A DNA stretch of 64,000 bases from Candidatus Eisenbergiella stercoravium (GCA_019113175.1 DXHY01000046.1:35643-99642); one strand, 5' to 3'; positions 1-9,370 are shown, numbered from the stretch's first letter. Made by a program: numbers and translations. Notes: generated by a model from the letters alone, not told the origin.

Positions 1-1
1 A

Positions 2-1222
2 AATGACGACTTAGTAGACTATATCGAGGTGGTGGAGAATGCGAATGGACAGATGCGTATGATTTCCGGTGAACAGCAGCTGACGCTTGTAAGGGAAATC
101 CGTCAGTCCGTCAATCTGAATCTGTCTAACCTTGCATATATTGTGGCACAGGTGGACTTCCCGGCAATCATCAATGATATGCGGAAAACGCTCAGACATG
201 CGGATCTTCCCATCGATATTTCCGTATACGATGGAGATATTTGCCTTTATGCCGGTGATTCAGATCCGGCTGCTGCCGGAAAAAGAGAAAATGGCTGGTA
301 TATAAATGGAAAGGATTTCATCACGGTTTATAACAGCAAGAAGCTGGGATATACCATGATCATCAGGACGCCCTATGGAAAGCTTAAGGACTCCATTCAG
401 GGAGTATACCGGAGGTCTATTCTGCTATCCCTGCTTGTCGCTGCGGAAGCGCTGGCGCTCAGCAGTATCCTTGTAAAGATGGTGATCCGGGATCTGTATG
501 GACTGATTGAAAAGATGGATGATTTCGGAGCGGGAAAGCCTCTGGATGAAAGGGATGGGAAGATCTATCAGAAGCGTGCGGACGAGGTTGGAAAAATGTA
601 CCGTCATTTTTATCGGATGGCGTCCGATTATCGGAGACTGATGGAGGAATATTACAATAATAAGCTGTTGCTGAAGGAAGCGGAATTCCTTCAGCTCCAA
701 AAGCAGATTCAGCCCCACTTTCTCTTTAATACACTTACGGCTATCAGTTGGATGGCATATTCTCATCAGGATACGGAGACGGCAAACATGGTAGAAGCTC
801 TGGGCAGAATGATGCGAACGGTCACTGACAATAATCAATCTCTGGTTACGGTTGGAAATGATTTGCAGATGGTGGAGGACTATTTGTTTATCCAGAAATT
901 CCGGTTCCGAAACCGGCTGCAGGTGGAGATACAGATCAGTGACAGGACAAAGGAATTGATGATTCCAAGAATATCCATACAGCCTTTGGTGGAGAATGCC
1001 GTCACATATGCGATGGAAGAGCAGCTGTCAGGATGTCGGATCAGGATTTTTGACAGAACGGATCCGGAAAGTACAGAAATTGTTGTAGAAGATAATGGCC
1101 TGGGATTTTCTGAAAATATATTGAATGAACTGGAGCGGGAGGAAGCAGATGCAGGAACTATCCGTATTGATGGTGGGAATCGGGGGATTTGCCGAGGTTT
1201 ATTTAAGGGAACTGCTCCATAA
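2..1222 (+). CDS. YesM-type sensor histidine kinase, 5' partial, probably 3' truncated
   Basis: The frame is open to the left window edge, so the N-terminus lies outside. Visible are an extracellular sensor part, one membrane helix (about 418-480, LLSLLVAAEALALSSILV), a HAMP-like stretch, the His_kinase signature around QPHFLFNTLTAISW (phospho-acceptor His) and the N box LVENAV of the ATPase domain. This is the LytS/YesM family, which usually senses sugars and pairs with an AraC-type response regulator; none is adjacent here. After the G1 box (DNGLGF) the expected G2 box (GIGLxNV) and the last ~40 residues are missing. The frame instead runs 74 nt into the next gene and ends in a low-complexity tail (NRGICRGLFKGTAP). 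I infer a 3' deletion that joined the kinase to the following gene; activity is doubtful. Confidence 0.85.
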   Translation, partial: NDDLVDYIEVVENANGQMRMISGEQQLTLVREIRQSVNLNLSNLAYIVAQVDFPAIINDMRKTLRHADLPIDISVYDGDICLYAGDSDPAAAGKRENGWYINGKDFITVYNSKKLGYTMIIRTPYGKLKDSIQGVYRRSILLSLLVAAEALALSSILVKMVIRDLYGLIEKMDDFGAGKPLDERDGKIYQKRADEVGKMYRHFYRMASDYRRLMEEYYNNKLLLKEAEFLQLQKQIQPHFLFNTLTAISWMAYSHQDTETANMVEALGRMMRTVTDNNQSLVTVGNDLQMVEDYLFIQKFRFRNRLQVEIQISDRTKELMIPRISIQPLVENAVTYAMEEQLSGCRIRIFDRTDPESTEIVVEDNGLGFSENILNELEREEADAGTIRIDGGNRGICRGLFKGTAP

Positions 1223-2339
1223 TCCCCGATGGAAACAGCTCCAGATTGTGGGTGCAGTGGATCCTTATGCTGAACGGAGCAGATTCAGCAGGGAGCTTTC
1301 TGACCGAAAAGTGCCGATATATCAGACCGTAGAAGAATTCTATGAGAAACAGAAGGCTGAGCTGGCAATTATAGTAACGCCCATTTATCTGCATGCCAGA
1401 CAGGCAGAGTACTGTATGGAGCATGGCAGTCACGTCTTTTGTGAAAAACCGCTTTGCGCCACATTGGAGGATGCAGAAGACATGATAGCGGCGAGGAATC
1501 GGACGGATCGCAAACTGGCTGTCGGTTTTCAATGGTCCTTCAGTGAAGGCATTCTGAAACTGAAGCAAGATATTGGGAAGGGGCTGTATGGGAGAATTCA
1601 TCGGATCCGGACGATTGTTTACTTCCCACGAAACCTGGATTATTATCACAGAGGAAGTGGATGGGCGGGAAGGCGCCGCCTGGGTACGGGAGAATGGATT
1701 CTGGACAGTGTGGCTTCCAATGCAGCAGCCCATTATCTTCATAACATGTTGTTTTTGACCGGAAAGCAGGAGGACAGAAGTGCAGAGCCGGAGTCAATGG
1801 AGGCGGAGATATACCGGGCGAATCCTATTGAGATGTTTGATACCTGTGCACTGCGCATTCGTGTGCTGGATGGAACAGAGCTGCTGTTTTACGCAACCCA
1901 TGCAGTCCCCAAAGAGCAGGAAAGGCCGCCTGAAATCATAATAGAAGGGGAAAAAGGGGAGGTAACGCTGCAGTATGAAGAGGGGAGGGAAATCCTTACC
2001 GGGTGTCTGGTCGATGGAAGAAGGATAAAATACGAAAGACCTGGAGCTGACGATATGCGTAAGCTTGCCTGTATGGAAGCTGCTGTCCGGGAAAATGCCC
2101 CTTTGTCCTGCGTGCTGGAAACCACACTACCCCATTTAAAATGCATCTGCGCTCTGGCGGAAAGCTTTCCGGAGACTCCTATGTTTTCAGAAAAATTTAT
2201 CCGCTACAGTGAAAAAGACAGACAGTATACCTGTGCGGGTTTGGGAGATGCGTTGAATACCTGCTGGCGGGAGGGAAAACTGCCCTGGGAAATGAGAATT
2301 GCATGGGCACAGAAGCCTCATGATCTCTCTTTTCCCTGA
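1149..2339 (+). CDS. Gfo/Idh/MocA family oxidoreductase
   Basis: A 396-residue NAD(P)-dependent oxidoreductase of the Gfo/Idh/MocA family. The N-terminal Rossmann motif is MVGIGGFAEVYLREL and the family EKP motif is CEKPLC near residue 105. ATG 1149 is preferred because GGGAGGA lies just upstream; an in-frame ATG at 1125 lacks a good site. Such enzymes oxidise or reduce hydroxyls of sugars, inositols or related compounds; the substrate cannot be read from sequence. The gene begins inside the 3' end of the kinase frame, and a flavin reductase follows 89 nt downstream, so they probably share a transcript. Confidence 0.88.
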   Translation: MQELSVLMVGIGGFAEVYLRELLHNPRWKQLQIVGAVDPYAERSRFSRELSDRKVPIYQTVEEFYEKQKAELAIIVTPIYLHARQAEYCMEHGSHVFCEKPLCATLEDAEDMIAARNRTDRKLAVGFQWSFSEGILKLKQDIGKGLYGRIHRIRTIVYFPRNLDYYHRGSGWAGRRRLGTGEWILDSVASNAAAHYLHNMLFLTGKQEDRSAEPESMEAEIYRANPIEMFDTCALRIRVLDGTELLFYATHAVPKEQERPPEIIIEGEKGEVTLQYEEGREILTGCLVDGRRIKYERPGADDMRKLACMEAAVRENAPLSCVLETTLPHLKCICALAESFPETPMFSEKFIRYSEKDRQYTCAGLGDALNTCWREGKLPWEMRIAWAQKPHDLSFP

Positions 2340-2428
2340 GAATGGCATAAGAAACGCGTATTTACTGTTTGAAAAAAGAGATATGCAGGACAGGAAAAAG
2401 GAAATCATTTAGAAAGGTACCAACGCCT

Positions 2429-3760
2429 ATGAAGCACGAAAAATTCAAGTATAAAAGCCTGGATGAAATCAAAGCAAAAGCACAGGAGCTTAAGGTACAT
2501 ATTCCCTTTGCGGAAGACACCCGCGCACTGCTGCAGGAGGCTTCCTTTGGAAATGTCAGACTGAAAAACCGACTGGGAGTCGCGCCCATGGAAGGGGCGG
2601 ACGCGCTTCCGGACGGCTCGCCTTCGGAGCTGACCCTGAGAAGATATGTGAGGGATGCCGAAGGCGGAAGCGCCATGATCTGGTTTGAGGCCATTTCCAT
2701 CGTGCCGGAAGGACGCTCCAGCGCCCATCAGCTCATGCTGACCAGAGAAAATCTGGAGCAGTATAAAAGGTTCACGGCCGCCGTCCGGGAGGCCGGGATC
2801 AGGGCCAATGGCTTCGCTCCCTATCTGATCATGCAGGCCAACCACAGCGGGCGGTATTCGAATCCGCAGGGAAATCCGGCGCCGATGATCGCATACAGGC
2901 ATCCGCAGTATGAGAAGCTGCGTCCCGCCGATGACAGCTGCATTGTGACGGATGATTATCTGAAGGGACTGGAAGAAAAATTCGGAGAAGCGTCTCTCCT
3001 CGCCAGGGAGGCGGGCTTTGACGCCGTGGATATCAAGGCCTGTCATGGCTATCTGCTGATGGAGCTTCTGTCCGCGTATCAACGTCCGGGCCCTTATGGG
3101 GGAAGCTTTGAAAACCGTACCCGCCTGCTGAGAAATGGCATCGCGGCGGCGAAGACATATGAGAATGAACATTTTCTGGTGACGGCGAGAATTGGAATCT
3201 ACGACGGTTTTGCCTGGCCGTACGGCTTCGGCGTGAAGGAAGGAAGCGGAACAAAGCCGGATATGGAGGAGCCCATCCGCCTGGTGCGTGAGCTTCATGA
3301 AAAATACGGTCTGCCGATGGTGAACCTGACCATGGGAAATCCCTATGTGAATACCCATGTCACCCGTCCCTTTGACAGCGGAAAATACGTCCCGGATGAG
3401 CACCCGCTCTATGGAATTGCCAGAATTATAAATGGAATCGGACAGGTGAAAAAAGCGGTGCCGGACATGTTCATCTCAGCTTCCGGCCCCTCCTGGCTGC
3501 GGCAGTATTCTGATCTGTACGCCGCAGGAGCAGTAGAAGAAGGGCTGTGTGAAAACATGCTGTTTGGAAGAATGTCCTTCGCCAATCCGGAATTTCCGAA
3601 GCAGATCATGGAAAATGGAAGAATTGATCCGTTAAAGACCTGCGTGGCCTGCGGAAAGTGCGGGGATCTCATCCGGGCGGGAAAGCCCACGGGCTGTATT
3701 GTGCGGGATGCGGAGGTTTATCTCGGGTACTACAGGGAGTATCAGCAGGAAATGCGCTGA
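2429..3760 (+). CDS. Old Yellow Enzyme-family NADH:flavin oxidoreductase
   Basis: A 443-residue FMN TIM-barrel of the OYE / 2,4-dienoyl-CoA reductase class. Visible are the N-terminal core (FGNVRLKNRLGVAPMEG), the HSGRYSNPQG loop, the ACHGYLL...RPGPYGGSFENRTR segment that binds flavin and substrate, and a C-terminal cysteine cluster C-x2-C-x2-C-x11-C (CVACGKCGDL...GC), suggesting a 4Fe-4S cluster. It lacks the extra FAD/NADH domain of full dienoyl-CoA reductases, so an external electron donor is likely. ATG 2429 follows AGAAAGG; a longer in-frame start at 2369 is less likely. The stop codon TGA sits in the first hairpin of a structured intercistronic element. Confidence 0.88.
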   Translation: MKHEKFKYKSLDEIKAKAQELKVHIPFAEDTRALLQEASFGNVRLKNRLGVAPMEGADALPDGSPSELTLRRYVRDAEGGSAMIWFEAISIVPEGRSSAHQLMLTRENLEQYKRFTAAVREAGIRANGFAPYLIMQANHSGRYSNPQGNPAPMIAYRHPQYEKLRPADDSCIVTDDYLKGLEEKFGEASLLAREAGFDAVDIKACHGYLLMELLSAYQRPGPYGGSFENRTRLLRNGIAAAKTYENEHFLVTARIGIYDGFAWPYGFGVKEGSGTKPDMEEPIRLVRELHEKYGLPMVNLTMGNPYVNTHVTRPFDSGKYVPDEHPLYGIARIINGIGQVKKAVPDMFISASGPSWLRQYSDLYAAGAVEEGLCENMLFGRMSFANPEFPKQIMENGRIDPLKTCVACGKCGDLIRAGKPTGCIVRDAEVYLGYYREYQQEMR

Positions 3761-3840
3761 AGCGCATCGTTGCGACCGCAGAGGGAGAATCACCTGCGTG
3801 ATTTCTTTTCACTGCCTCAGCGCAGCGCTTCGGCATGGAG
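3752..3840 (+). repeat. Intercistronic multi-hairpin element, copy A
   Basis: Shortest of four related elements. H1 is ATGCGCT/AGCGCAT (3752-3767), with the stop codon of the upstream gene in its loop. H3 is AATCAC-CTGC-GTGATT (3788-3803). H5 is TGCC-TC-AGCG-CAG-CGCT-TC-GGCA (3813-3835), followed at once by ATGGAGG, the ribosome-binding site of the next gene. H5 matches copy C in plan but its inner stem differs by paired changes. The H2 module is reduced to a small TGCG-ACC-GCA hairpin. Confidence 0.7.
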
Positions 3841-3846
3841 GAGAAA

Positions 3847-4617
3847 ATGGAAAAAAGGACGGCAATTGTGACGGGTGCGAGCCGTGGAATCGGCTATGCC
3901 ATTGCGAGACAGCTGGGACTGGACGGCTTCCAGGTGGTGATGTTGGCCACCGGCGCAAAGGAAAAATATGAGGAGGCTTTTGAAAAGCTGACAGAGCAGA
4001 ACATCATCTGGCATTATGTACAGGGAAGCATTGACTGCGCGCAGGACCGCAGGCGGCTTCTGGATGAGACGCTCGCCCGCTTTGGACGGGTAGACGTGCT
4101 GGTGAATAACGCAGGCGTGGCCCCGCTTGAGAGAAAGGACATCCTGGAGATGAGCGAGGAGAGCTTTGACCGGGTGATGGGCATCAACACAAAGGGAACG
4201 CTGTTTTTGACGCAGCTTGTAGCAAATCAGATGCTGAGACAGAAACAGCTCGGGAAAAAGAGGGGGACGATTGTGAATGTAGGCTCCTGTTCCGCGGAGG
4301 TATCCTCCACTTCACGGGGCGAGTACTGCATTTCAAAAGCCGGCGTCGCCATGATTACGCAGCTGTTTGCGGACCGTCTTGCGCCGGAGGGAATTCTGGT
4401 GCATGAGGTGCGTCCGGGTGTGATCGCCACGGATATGACCAGCGCGGTGAAGGAAAAATATGACGCCATGCTGGAGCAGGGCGTTTTTCCCATAAGGCGC
4501 TGGGGGACTCCGGAGGATGTGGCGGACGCGGTGAGCCTGTTCTGCTCTGACAGGATTCTTTATACTACGGGAAGCTATCTGGATATCGACGGCGGCTTTC
4601 ATATCCGGAGGCTGTAG
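3847..4617 (+). CDS. SDR family oxidoreductase (3-oxoacyl-ACP reductase-like)
   Basis: A 256-residue classical short-chain dehydrogenase. It has the cofactor motif TGASRGIG at the N-terminus, the NNAG motif (VLVNNAGVAPL), catalytic Ser in NVGSCSAE and the YxxxK pair in EYCISKAG. The C-terminal DIDGGFHIRR is typical. ATG 3847 is favoured over ATG 3835 because the GGAGGAG inside 3837-3843 is a ribosome-binding site for 3847. It lies between an OYE-type reductase and a flavoprotein, consistent with a reductive pathway on a ketone or enone, but the substrate is unknown. Confidence 0.9.
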   Translation: MEKRTAIVTGASRGIGYAIARQLGLDGFQVVMLATGAKEKYEEAFEKLTEQNIIWHYVQGSIDCAQDRRRLLDETLARFGRVDVLVNNAGVAPLERKDILEMSEESFDRVMGINTKGTLFLTQLVANQMLRQKQLGKKRGTIVNVGSCSAEVSSTSRGEYCISKAGVAMITQLFADRLAPEGILVHEVRPGVIATDMTSAVKEKYDAMLEQGVFPIRRWGTPEDVADAVSLFCSDRILYTTGSYLDIDGGFHIRRL

Positions 4618-4635
4618 GTGAGCGGGGAGGAAAAC

Positions 4636-6585
4636 ATGGCATCAGTGCTTAGGGAAAGAAAGGTGCGTACCCTGATTGTGGGAACGGGGGCGGCGGGATA
4701 TGCCGCGGCGGTACGCCTGCATCAGTATGGGGTGCGCGATCTTGCGATTCTGGCTGAAAATGTGGAAGCCGGAACCTCACGCAATACCGGGTCAGACAAG
4801 CAGACCTACTATAAGCTGTCCCTGGCCGGAAAAGAAGCGGACGGTGTCCGCAGTATGGCGGAGGATCTTTTCAGAGGACAGTGCGTGGATGGGGATCTGG
4901 CCCTGTGTGAGGCTTCATTATCCGCCAGGTGCTTTTTCTATCTGACAGAGCTTGGGGTTCCTTTCCCGGACAATGAATATGGGGAGTATATCGGCTATCA
5001 GACGGACCACGACAGAGGAAGGCGGGCTTCCAGTGTGGGCCCCTATACCTCAAGAATCATGACGGAATGCCTGGAGCGGGAAGCCGGAGCACGGCAGATT
5101 CCGGTTTTGGATCACATGCAGATGATTCAGCTTCTGGTAAGGGAGGAAAAGGTGGAGGGAGTGCTCTGCCTGGACACCGGAAAAACGGATCACGGTGAAT
5201 TTGCGCTCATCTGGTGTGAAAATGTGGTGCTCGCAACCGGAGGCCCGGCGGGAATGTATCATGACAGCGTCTACCCGGCTTCACAGCTCGGCAGCAGCGG
5301 AATCGCTTTTGAGGCCGGAATAAAGGGAAAAAATCTGACGGAATGGCAGTTCGGGATGGCTTCCCTGAAGCCCCGCTGGAATGTGAGCGGAACCTATATG
5401 CAGGCGCTTCCCCGTTTTATTTCCACCGACAGAGAGGGAAAGGGTGAGCGGGAATTTCTGATGGAATATTTCGAAGATCCTGTGAGGCTGCAGTATCTGA
5501 CTTTTCTGAAGGGCTATCAGTGGCCCTTTGACTCCGGCAAGATCTTCGGCGGTTCTTCTCTGATAGATCTTCTGGTCTATCAGGAAACGATTTTGAAGGG
5601 AAGGCGGGTGTTTCTGGATTTTCAGCATAATCCGGGAGAAGAGACGGTGGCGTTTGAGAAGCTTCCTGAAGAGGCTCGTGAATATCTGCGCTCTGCCGGT
5701 GCCTGCTTTGGCACACCCATCGAGCGGCTGCTCCATATGAATGAGCCCGCTGTTTCATTTTATCTGGAGCATGGCGTTGATCTGAGAAGGGAAATGCTGG
5801 AAATCGCCGTCTGCGTTCAGCACAATAACGGCGGGCTTTCCACGGACTGCCGCTGGCAGACCAATATAGAGGGAATTTTTGCGGCAGGAGAGGTGTGCGG
5901 AAGCCACGGCGTAACCCGGCCCGGAGGGACGGCTCTTAACGCTGGTCAGGTGGGAGCGGTCCGGGCTGCGGAATATATCGCTTTTGTAAAAATGAAAAAG
6001 CCGTGGGAGCAGACGGAAGAAGTCAGGCAATTCTGTAAAAGGAAGGCGGAAAAGCGGATGGGGCTGCTTGTTCTGTCAGAGGGAAAATCCAATCTGGGAG
6101 AACTCTGGAGAGCGGCCGGCCTGCGCATGAGCCGGGCGGCCGGAATGATCCGGAACGGGGAAGAGCTGGAAGCTGCGCTGGAGGAAACCGCAGGGCAGCT
6201 GCAGAATTTTGAGACCGATGTCCGGATTAATGATTATCGGCAGGGGGGAATGCTGTATCACCTGCTGGACATGCTGATCTCGCAGAAGGTGTATCTGTCT
6301 GCCATGCTGGACTATATCCGGCATGGAGGTGGAAGCAGAGGCTCCGCTCTCTATACCTGTCCGGACGGGGAGAAGCCGGAAGAGGGGCTGCCGGAGCTGT
6401 ATCGATGCAGGCTGGATGATGGCAGGCTGGGAGGGATGATTCAGGAAATCCGGCTCCTGCCGGAAGGGTGCCGGATCACCTGGCGGCAGGTCCGTCCCAT
6501 ACCGGAACCGGATTGTTTTTTTGAAACCGGATGGAAGGCTTTTCGGGAGCGGAGAGGGCTTGAATCTGACCTGCCTGGAGCCTGA
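4636..6585 (+). CDS. FAD-dependent oxidoreductase, fumarate reductase/L-aspartate oxidase-like
   Basis: A 649-residue flavoprotein. The N-terminal dinucleotide fold carries GTGAAGYAAAVRL. A second FAD contact is ENVVLATGGPAGM, and the C-terminal flavin motif is FAAGEVCGSHGVTRPGGTALN, as in FrdA/SdhA and aspartate oxidases. The capping domain between them is divergent and I cannot assign fumarate as substrate. ATG 4636 follows GGGGAGG; a GTG at 4618 right after the SDR stop is an alternative. Last gene of the 1149-6585 operon; electrons could pass between it and the OYE-like protein, but this is inference. Confidence 0.82.
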   Translation: MASVLRERKVRTLIVGTGAAGYAAAVRLHQYGVRDLAILAENVEAGTSRNTGSDKQTYYKLSLAGKEADGVRSMAEDLFRGQCVDGDLALCEASLSARCFFYLTELGVPFPDNEYGEYIGYQTDHDRGRRASSVGPYTSRIMTECLEREAGARQIPVLDHMQMIQLLVREEKVEGVLCLDTGKTDHGEFALIWCENVVLATGGPAGMYHDSVYPASQLGSSGIAFEAGIKGKNLTEWQFGMASLKPRWNVSGTYMQALPRFISTDREGKGEREFLMEYFEDPVRLQYLTFLKGYQWPFDSGKIFGGSSLIDLLVYQETILKGRRVFLDFQHNPGEETVAFEKLPEEAREYLRSAGACFGTPIERLLHMNEPAVSFYLEHGVDLRREMLEIAVCVQHNNGGLSTDCRWQTNIEGIFAAGEVCGSHGVTRPGGTALNAGQVGAVRAAEYIAFVKMKKPWEQTEEVRQFCKRKAEKRMGLLVLSEGKSNLGELWRAAGLRMSRAAGMIRNGEELEAALEETAGQLQNFETDVRINDYRQGGMLYHLLDMLISQKVYLSAMLDYIRHGGGSRGSALYTCPDGEKPEEGLPELYRCRLDDGRLGGMIQEIRLLPEGCRITWRQVRPIPEPDCFFETGWKAFRERRGLESDLPGA

Positions 6586-6629
6586 TTTATCAGGAGCCAG
6601 CCCTGGCGGGAGCCTGCCGTGCCTGAAGA

Positions 6630-7520
6630 TTAACCGGTCTGATGCCGGTGCCGATACTGCTGCGGCGTGCAGCCCTCCTGCTTCCGGAAGCAGGCCGTGA
6701 AGTAGCTCTGGGAGGAAAAGCCGCATTCCAGCGCGATCTGCGCGATGCCGAGGCCGGTTTCGGAAAGCAGCCTCCGGCTCTGGCGGATGCGGTGCTGCAG
6801 AAGATAGGAAAACAGCGTCATCCCGGTGGCCCGGCGGAAAAAGCGGCTGCATTCGCCAGGGCTTAAGTGGATGTGGCCGGCGATGGCTTTCAGGGTGATT
6901 TTTTCAGAATAGTGGTCGTTCAGATAAAGAAGGATTTCCTTCAGGCGTTGATTTTCGGAGGCGCTGACATTTGTCCCGCTTCCGCGGACGATGTTCAGAA
7001 CGCCGGGCCAGGCGCTGAGCAACGAGCTCTGGATGAGCAGCTCCCGTCCCGGAAGCTCCGGCTGCTCTGAAAGCTTCAGAATCCGGGAAAATGCTTCCGT
7101 GAGATGGAGGCCGTCCGGCGTGCTTCTGTTGAAAAGAAAGACAGAGGATGTGGATAACTGAAGGAGCGGAAGCAGCATCTGTTGATAAACCAGGCTGTCC
7201 GGGCGCGGAAAGATCAGGTCGGGATGGACGTTGATGCCGTAATAGGAAGCGTCCGGACTTTCCGCTTCCGCCATGTGCGCCAGCCGGCAGTTGATGAAAA
7301 GGCCGGTATTCTCTGTCAGCAGGCAGCTCTGATGAACCACATGAAAGCGCACTGCGCCACGGTTCACCAGACAGAGCTGAAAATCCTCATGCCAGTGCCA
7401 GGGAAGAGGGGCGGGGGACCGGAAAAAATCTGTCTGATAAACGGAGAGAGGAAAGCCGGAAGAGATCCGTTCCATGATTCCCTCCCTGCTGTCCAGCGTC
7501 TTAAGCTGATTTACGATCAT
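6630..7520 (-). CDS. AraC family transcriptional regulator
   Basis: A 296-residue regulator. The N-terminal half is a cupin-like sensing domain (HWHEDFQLCLVNRG near residue 43). The C-terminal ~100 residues carry the two helix-turn-helix motifs of AraC/XylS (KAIAGHIHLSPGECSRFFRR and IAQIALECGFSSQSYFTACF, ending in TPQQYR). The start at 7520 (MIVNQLKT) has GGAGG eight bases upstream on the minus strand; an upstream in-frame ATG at 7580 is less likely. It is convergent to the oxidoreductase operon and divergent from the MATE gene, so it may control either. Confidence 0.9.
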   Translation of the reverse strand: MIVNQLKTLDSREGIMERISSGFPLSVYQTDFFRSPAPLPWHWHEDFQLCLVNRGAVRFHVVHQSCLLTENTGLFINCRLAHMAEAESPDASYYGINVHPDLIFPRPDSLVYQQMLLPLLQLSTSSVFLFNRSTPDGLHLTEAFSRILKLSEQPELPGRELLIQSSLLSAWPGVLNIVRGSGTNVSASENQRLKEILLYLNDHYSEKITLKAIAGHIHLSPGECSRFFRRATGMTLFSYLLQHRIRQSRRLLSETGLGIAQIALECGFSSQSYFTACFRKQEGCTPQQYRHRHQTG

Positions 7521-7720
7521 TGTCCACGCCTCCTTCCCTGCTGCCTGCGGGCGGCATCCGCAGCATTTCTTTTTCTCCAAAACCGCAATATTTTTATAAA
7601 AAATGCCGTTTTTTTAATATACAGCCTCAGTGTAATGCTGATATTATGACAATGTCAAGAAAATATGATAACGTCAGGAACAAGGAAAGAAATTCGGAAG
7701 AAAAGGGCGGACAGAGAAAA

Positions 7721-9070
7721 ATGGCACAGATGGATCTGACACAGGGGAATATTACGAAGACGCTGCTGAGGTTTGCGTTTCCGATGATCTGCGGAAACCT
7801 GCTTCAGCAGCTTTACAATGTGGTGGATACGCTGATCGTGGGACAGTTTCTGGGGGCGGACGCTCTGGCTGCGGTGGGAAGCGCCTATACGCTGATGACG
7901 TTTCTGACTTCCATTCTGCTCGGCCTGTGTATGGGAAGCGGGGCGATGTTCTCCATCCGTTACGGAGAAGGGAACAGAAGGCAGCTGCAGGAGGACATGT
8001 TCGTGTCCTTTTTGATGATTGCGGCCGTTACTGTGGTGATCAATGTGGGTGTGTTCGTGTTCCTGGACGGGATCATGCGCCTGCTTTCCGTTCCTCAGGA
8101 GGTCTACGGACTGATGCGGGAATATCTGTGGGTGATTTTCTGGGGAATCGGGGGAACCTTTCTTTATAATTATTATGCTTCTCTGCTCCGGGCGGTTGGA
8201 AATTCCGTGGTTCCGCTGATTTTTCTCGGAATTTCAGCCGTGATCAATATCGTACTGGATCTGTATTTTGTGGTTTCCTGCGGCTGGGGCGTGGCTGGCG
8301 CGGCCTTTGCCACCATTCTCGCACAGTGGTTTTCCGGCGTGGGGCTGCTCATCTATAAATGGCTGAAATGTCCGCAGCTGAAGATAGGGCGGCGGCAGAT
8401 GCGAGTGCGCAGGGAAACGGTACGGGAGGTGACGGGAGCTTCCGTGCTGACCTGTCTGCAGCAGTCGGTGATGAATCTGGGAATCCTGATGGTGCAGGGG
8501 CTGGTAAACAGCTTCGGCGCTTCGGTCATGGCGGCCTTTGCGGCGGCTGTCAAGATCGATTCCTTCGCCTACATGCCCCTGCAGGATTTTGGAAACGCCT
8601 TTTCCACCTTCATCGCCCAGAACCACGGGGCGAAGAAAAAAGACCGGATCCGGGAAGGAATCCGGTGCGCGGTCAGAACCGCGGTGATTTTCGCTCTTTG
8701 CGTGTCGGCGGTGGTGGTCATTTTTGCCAGACTGTTCCTGCTGATTTTCATTCGTCCGGAGGAAACGGAAATCCTGGCGATCGGCGTATCCTACCTTCGT
8801 GTGGTAGGGGCGTTTTACGTCGGCATCGGCGGTCTCTTCCTGCTGTACGGGCTGTACCGGGCCATCGAGCGGCCTGCCATGTCTCTGGTGCTGACGGTGA
8901 TTTCTCTGGGAACGCGGGTGCTTCTTGCCTATGCGCTTTCCGCCGTTCCGGGCATCGGTGTGCTGGGAATCTGGTGGGCGGTGCCCATCGGCTGGGCGCT
9001 GGCGGATGTGACGGGGGTGGTGTATTACCGGCATATCAGGAAAAAAGAAGACCGTTGCACAAATTCCTGA
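7721..9070 (+). CDS. MATE family efflux transporter
   Basis: A 449-residue polytopic membrane protein, the usual MATE length, beginning MDLTQGNITKTLLRFAFPM with the conserved LLQQLYNVVDTLIVGQFLG of the family and about twelve hydrophobic segments. It exports drugs or metabolites using a Na+ or H+ gradient. ATG 7721 fits the family N-terminus; in-frame upstream ATGs near 7651-7663 would add a charged extension. Divergent from the AraC regulator. A bidirectional hairpin terminator follows. Confidence 0.92.
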   Translation: MAQMDLTQGNITKTLLRFAFPMICGNLLQQLYNVVDTLIVGQFLGADALAAVGSAYTLMTFLTSILLGLCMGSGAMFSIRYGEGNRRQLQEDMFVSFLMIAAVTVVINVGVFVFLDGIMRLLSVPQEVYGLMREYLWVIFWGIGGTFLYNYYASLLRAVGNSVVPLIFLGISAVINIVLDLYFVVSCGWGVAGAAFATILAQWFSGVGLLIYKWLKCPQLKIGRRQMRVRRETVREVTGASVLTCLQQSVMNLGILMVQGLVNSFGASVMAAFAAAVKIDSFAYMPLQDFGNAFSTFIAQNHGAKKKDRIREGIRCAVRTAVIFALCVSAVVVIFARLFLLIFIRPEETEILAIGVSYLRVVGAFYVGIGGLFLLYGLYRAIERPAMSLVLTVISLGTRVLLAYALSAVPGIGVLGIWWAVPIGWALADVTGVVYYRHIRKKEDRCTNS

Positions 9071-9075
9071 AAATG

Positions 9076-9113
9076 AAGGCGTAGAGGAATCATCTCTGCG
9101 CCTTTCCCTTTGT
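9076..9113. terminator. Bidirectional hairpin terminator between MATE and HTH genes
   Basis: Stem AAGGCGTAGAG (9076-9086) pairs with CTCTGCGCCTT (9094-9104) with one G-T wobble and a 7-nt loop, followed by TCCCTTTGT. It separates convergent genes. Confidence 0.65.
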
Positions 9114-9130
9114 CATGAAAAGAATCAGAA

Positions 9131-9370
9131 TTACTTATCCATGTTTTCAAGAGAAGCGCTTCTGGGATAAGGCTTCTTCTCATCCGTCAGCTCTGCGAGA
9201 TAATCCATGCTGGTATCCAGAGCGATGGCGATCCGCCTGCACTGTTCGTAGGTCAGGTAACGTCTGCCGTTCTCGATTTTGGAATAATCACTCTGATCAA
9301 TGCCGGTCAGATGCTGCATTTTGATCTGGGTATAGCCTTTTTCTTTTCTCAGTTCCTTTAATCTGGTCAT
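9131..9370 (-). CDS. Small Cro/C1-type helix-turn-helix regulator
   Basis: A 79-residue protein that is almost entirely an HTH_3 domain: RLKELRKEKGYTQIKMQHLTGIDQSDYSKIENGRR, with the family IALDTSMDYLAELTD ending. The frame extends upstream to 9466, but that extension is translated from an AT-rich palindrome and has no ribosome-binding site; ATG 9370 has GGGAG and GGAGG upstream. Likely a transcriptional repressor, possibly self-regulating through the palindrome at 9450-9466. No toxin partner is adjacent. Confidence 0.82.
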   Translation of the reverse strand: MTRLKELRKEKGYTQIKMQHLTGIDQSDYSKIENGRRYLTYEQCRRIAIALDTSMDYLAELTDEKKPYPRSASLENMDK

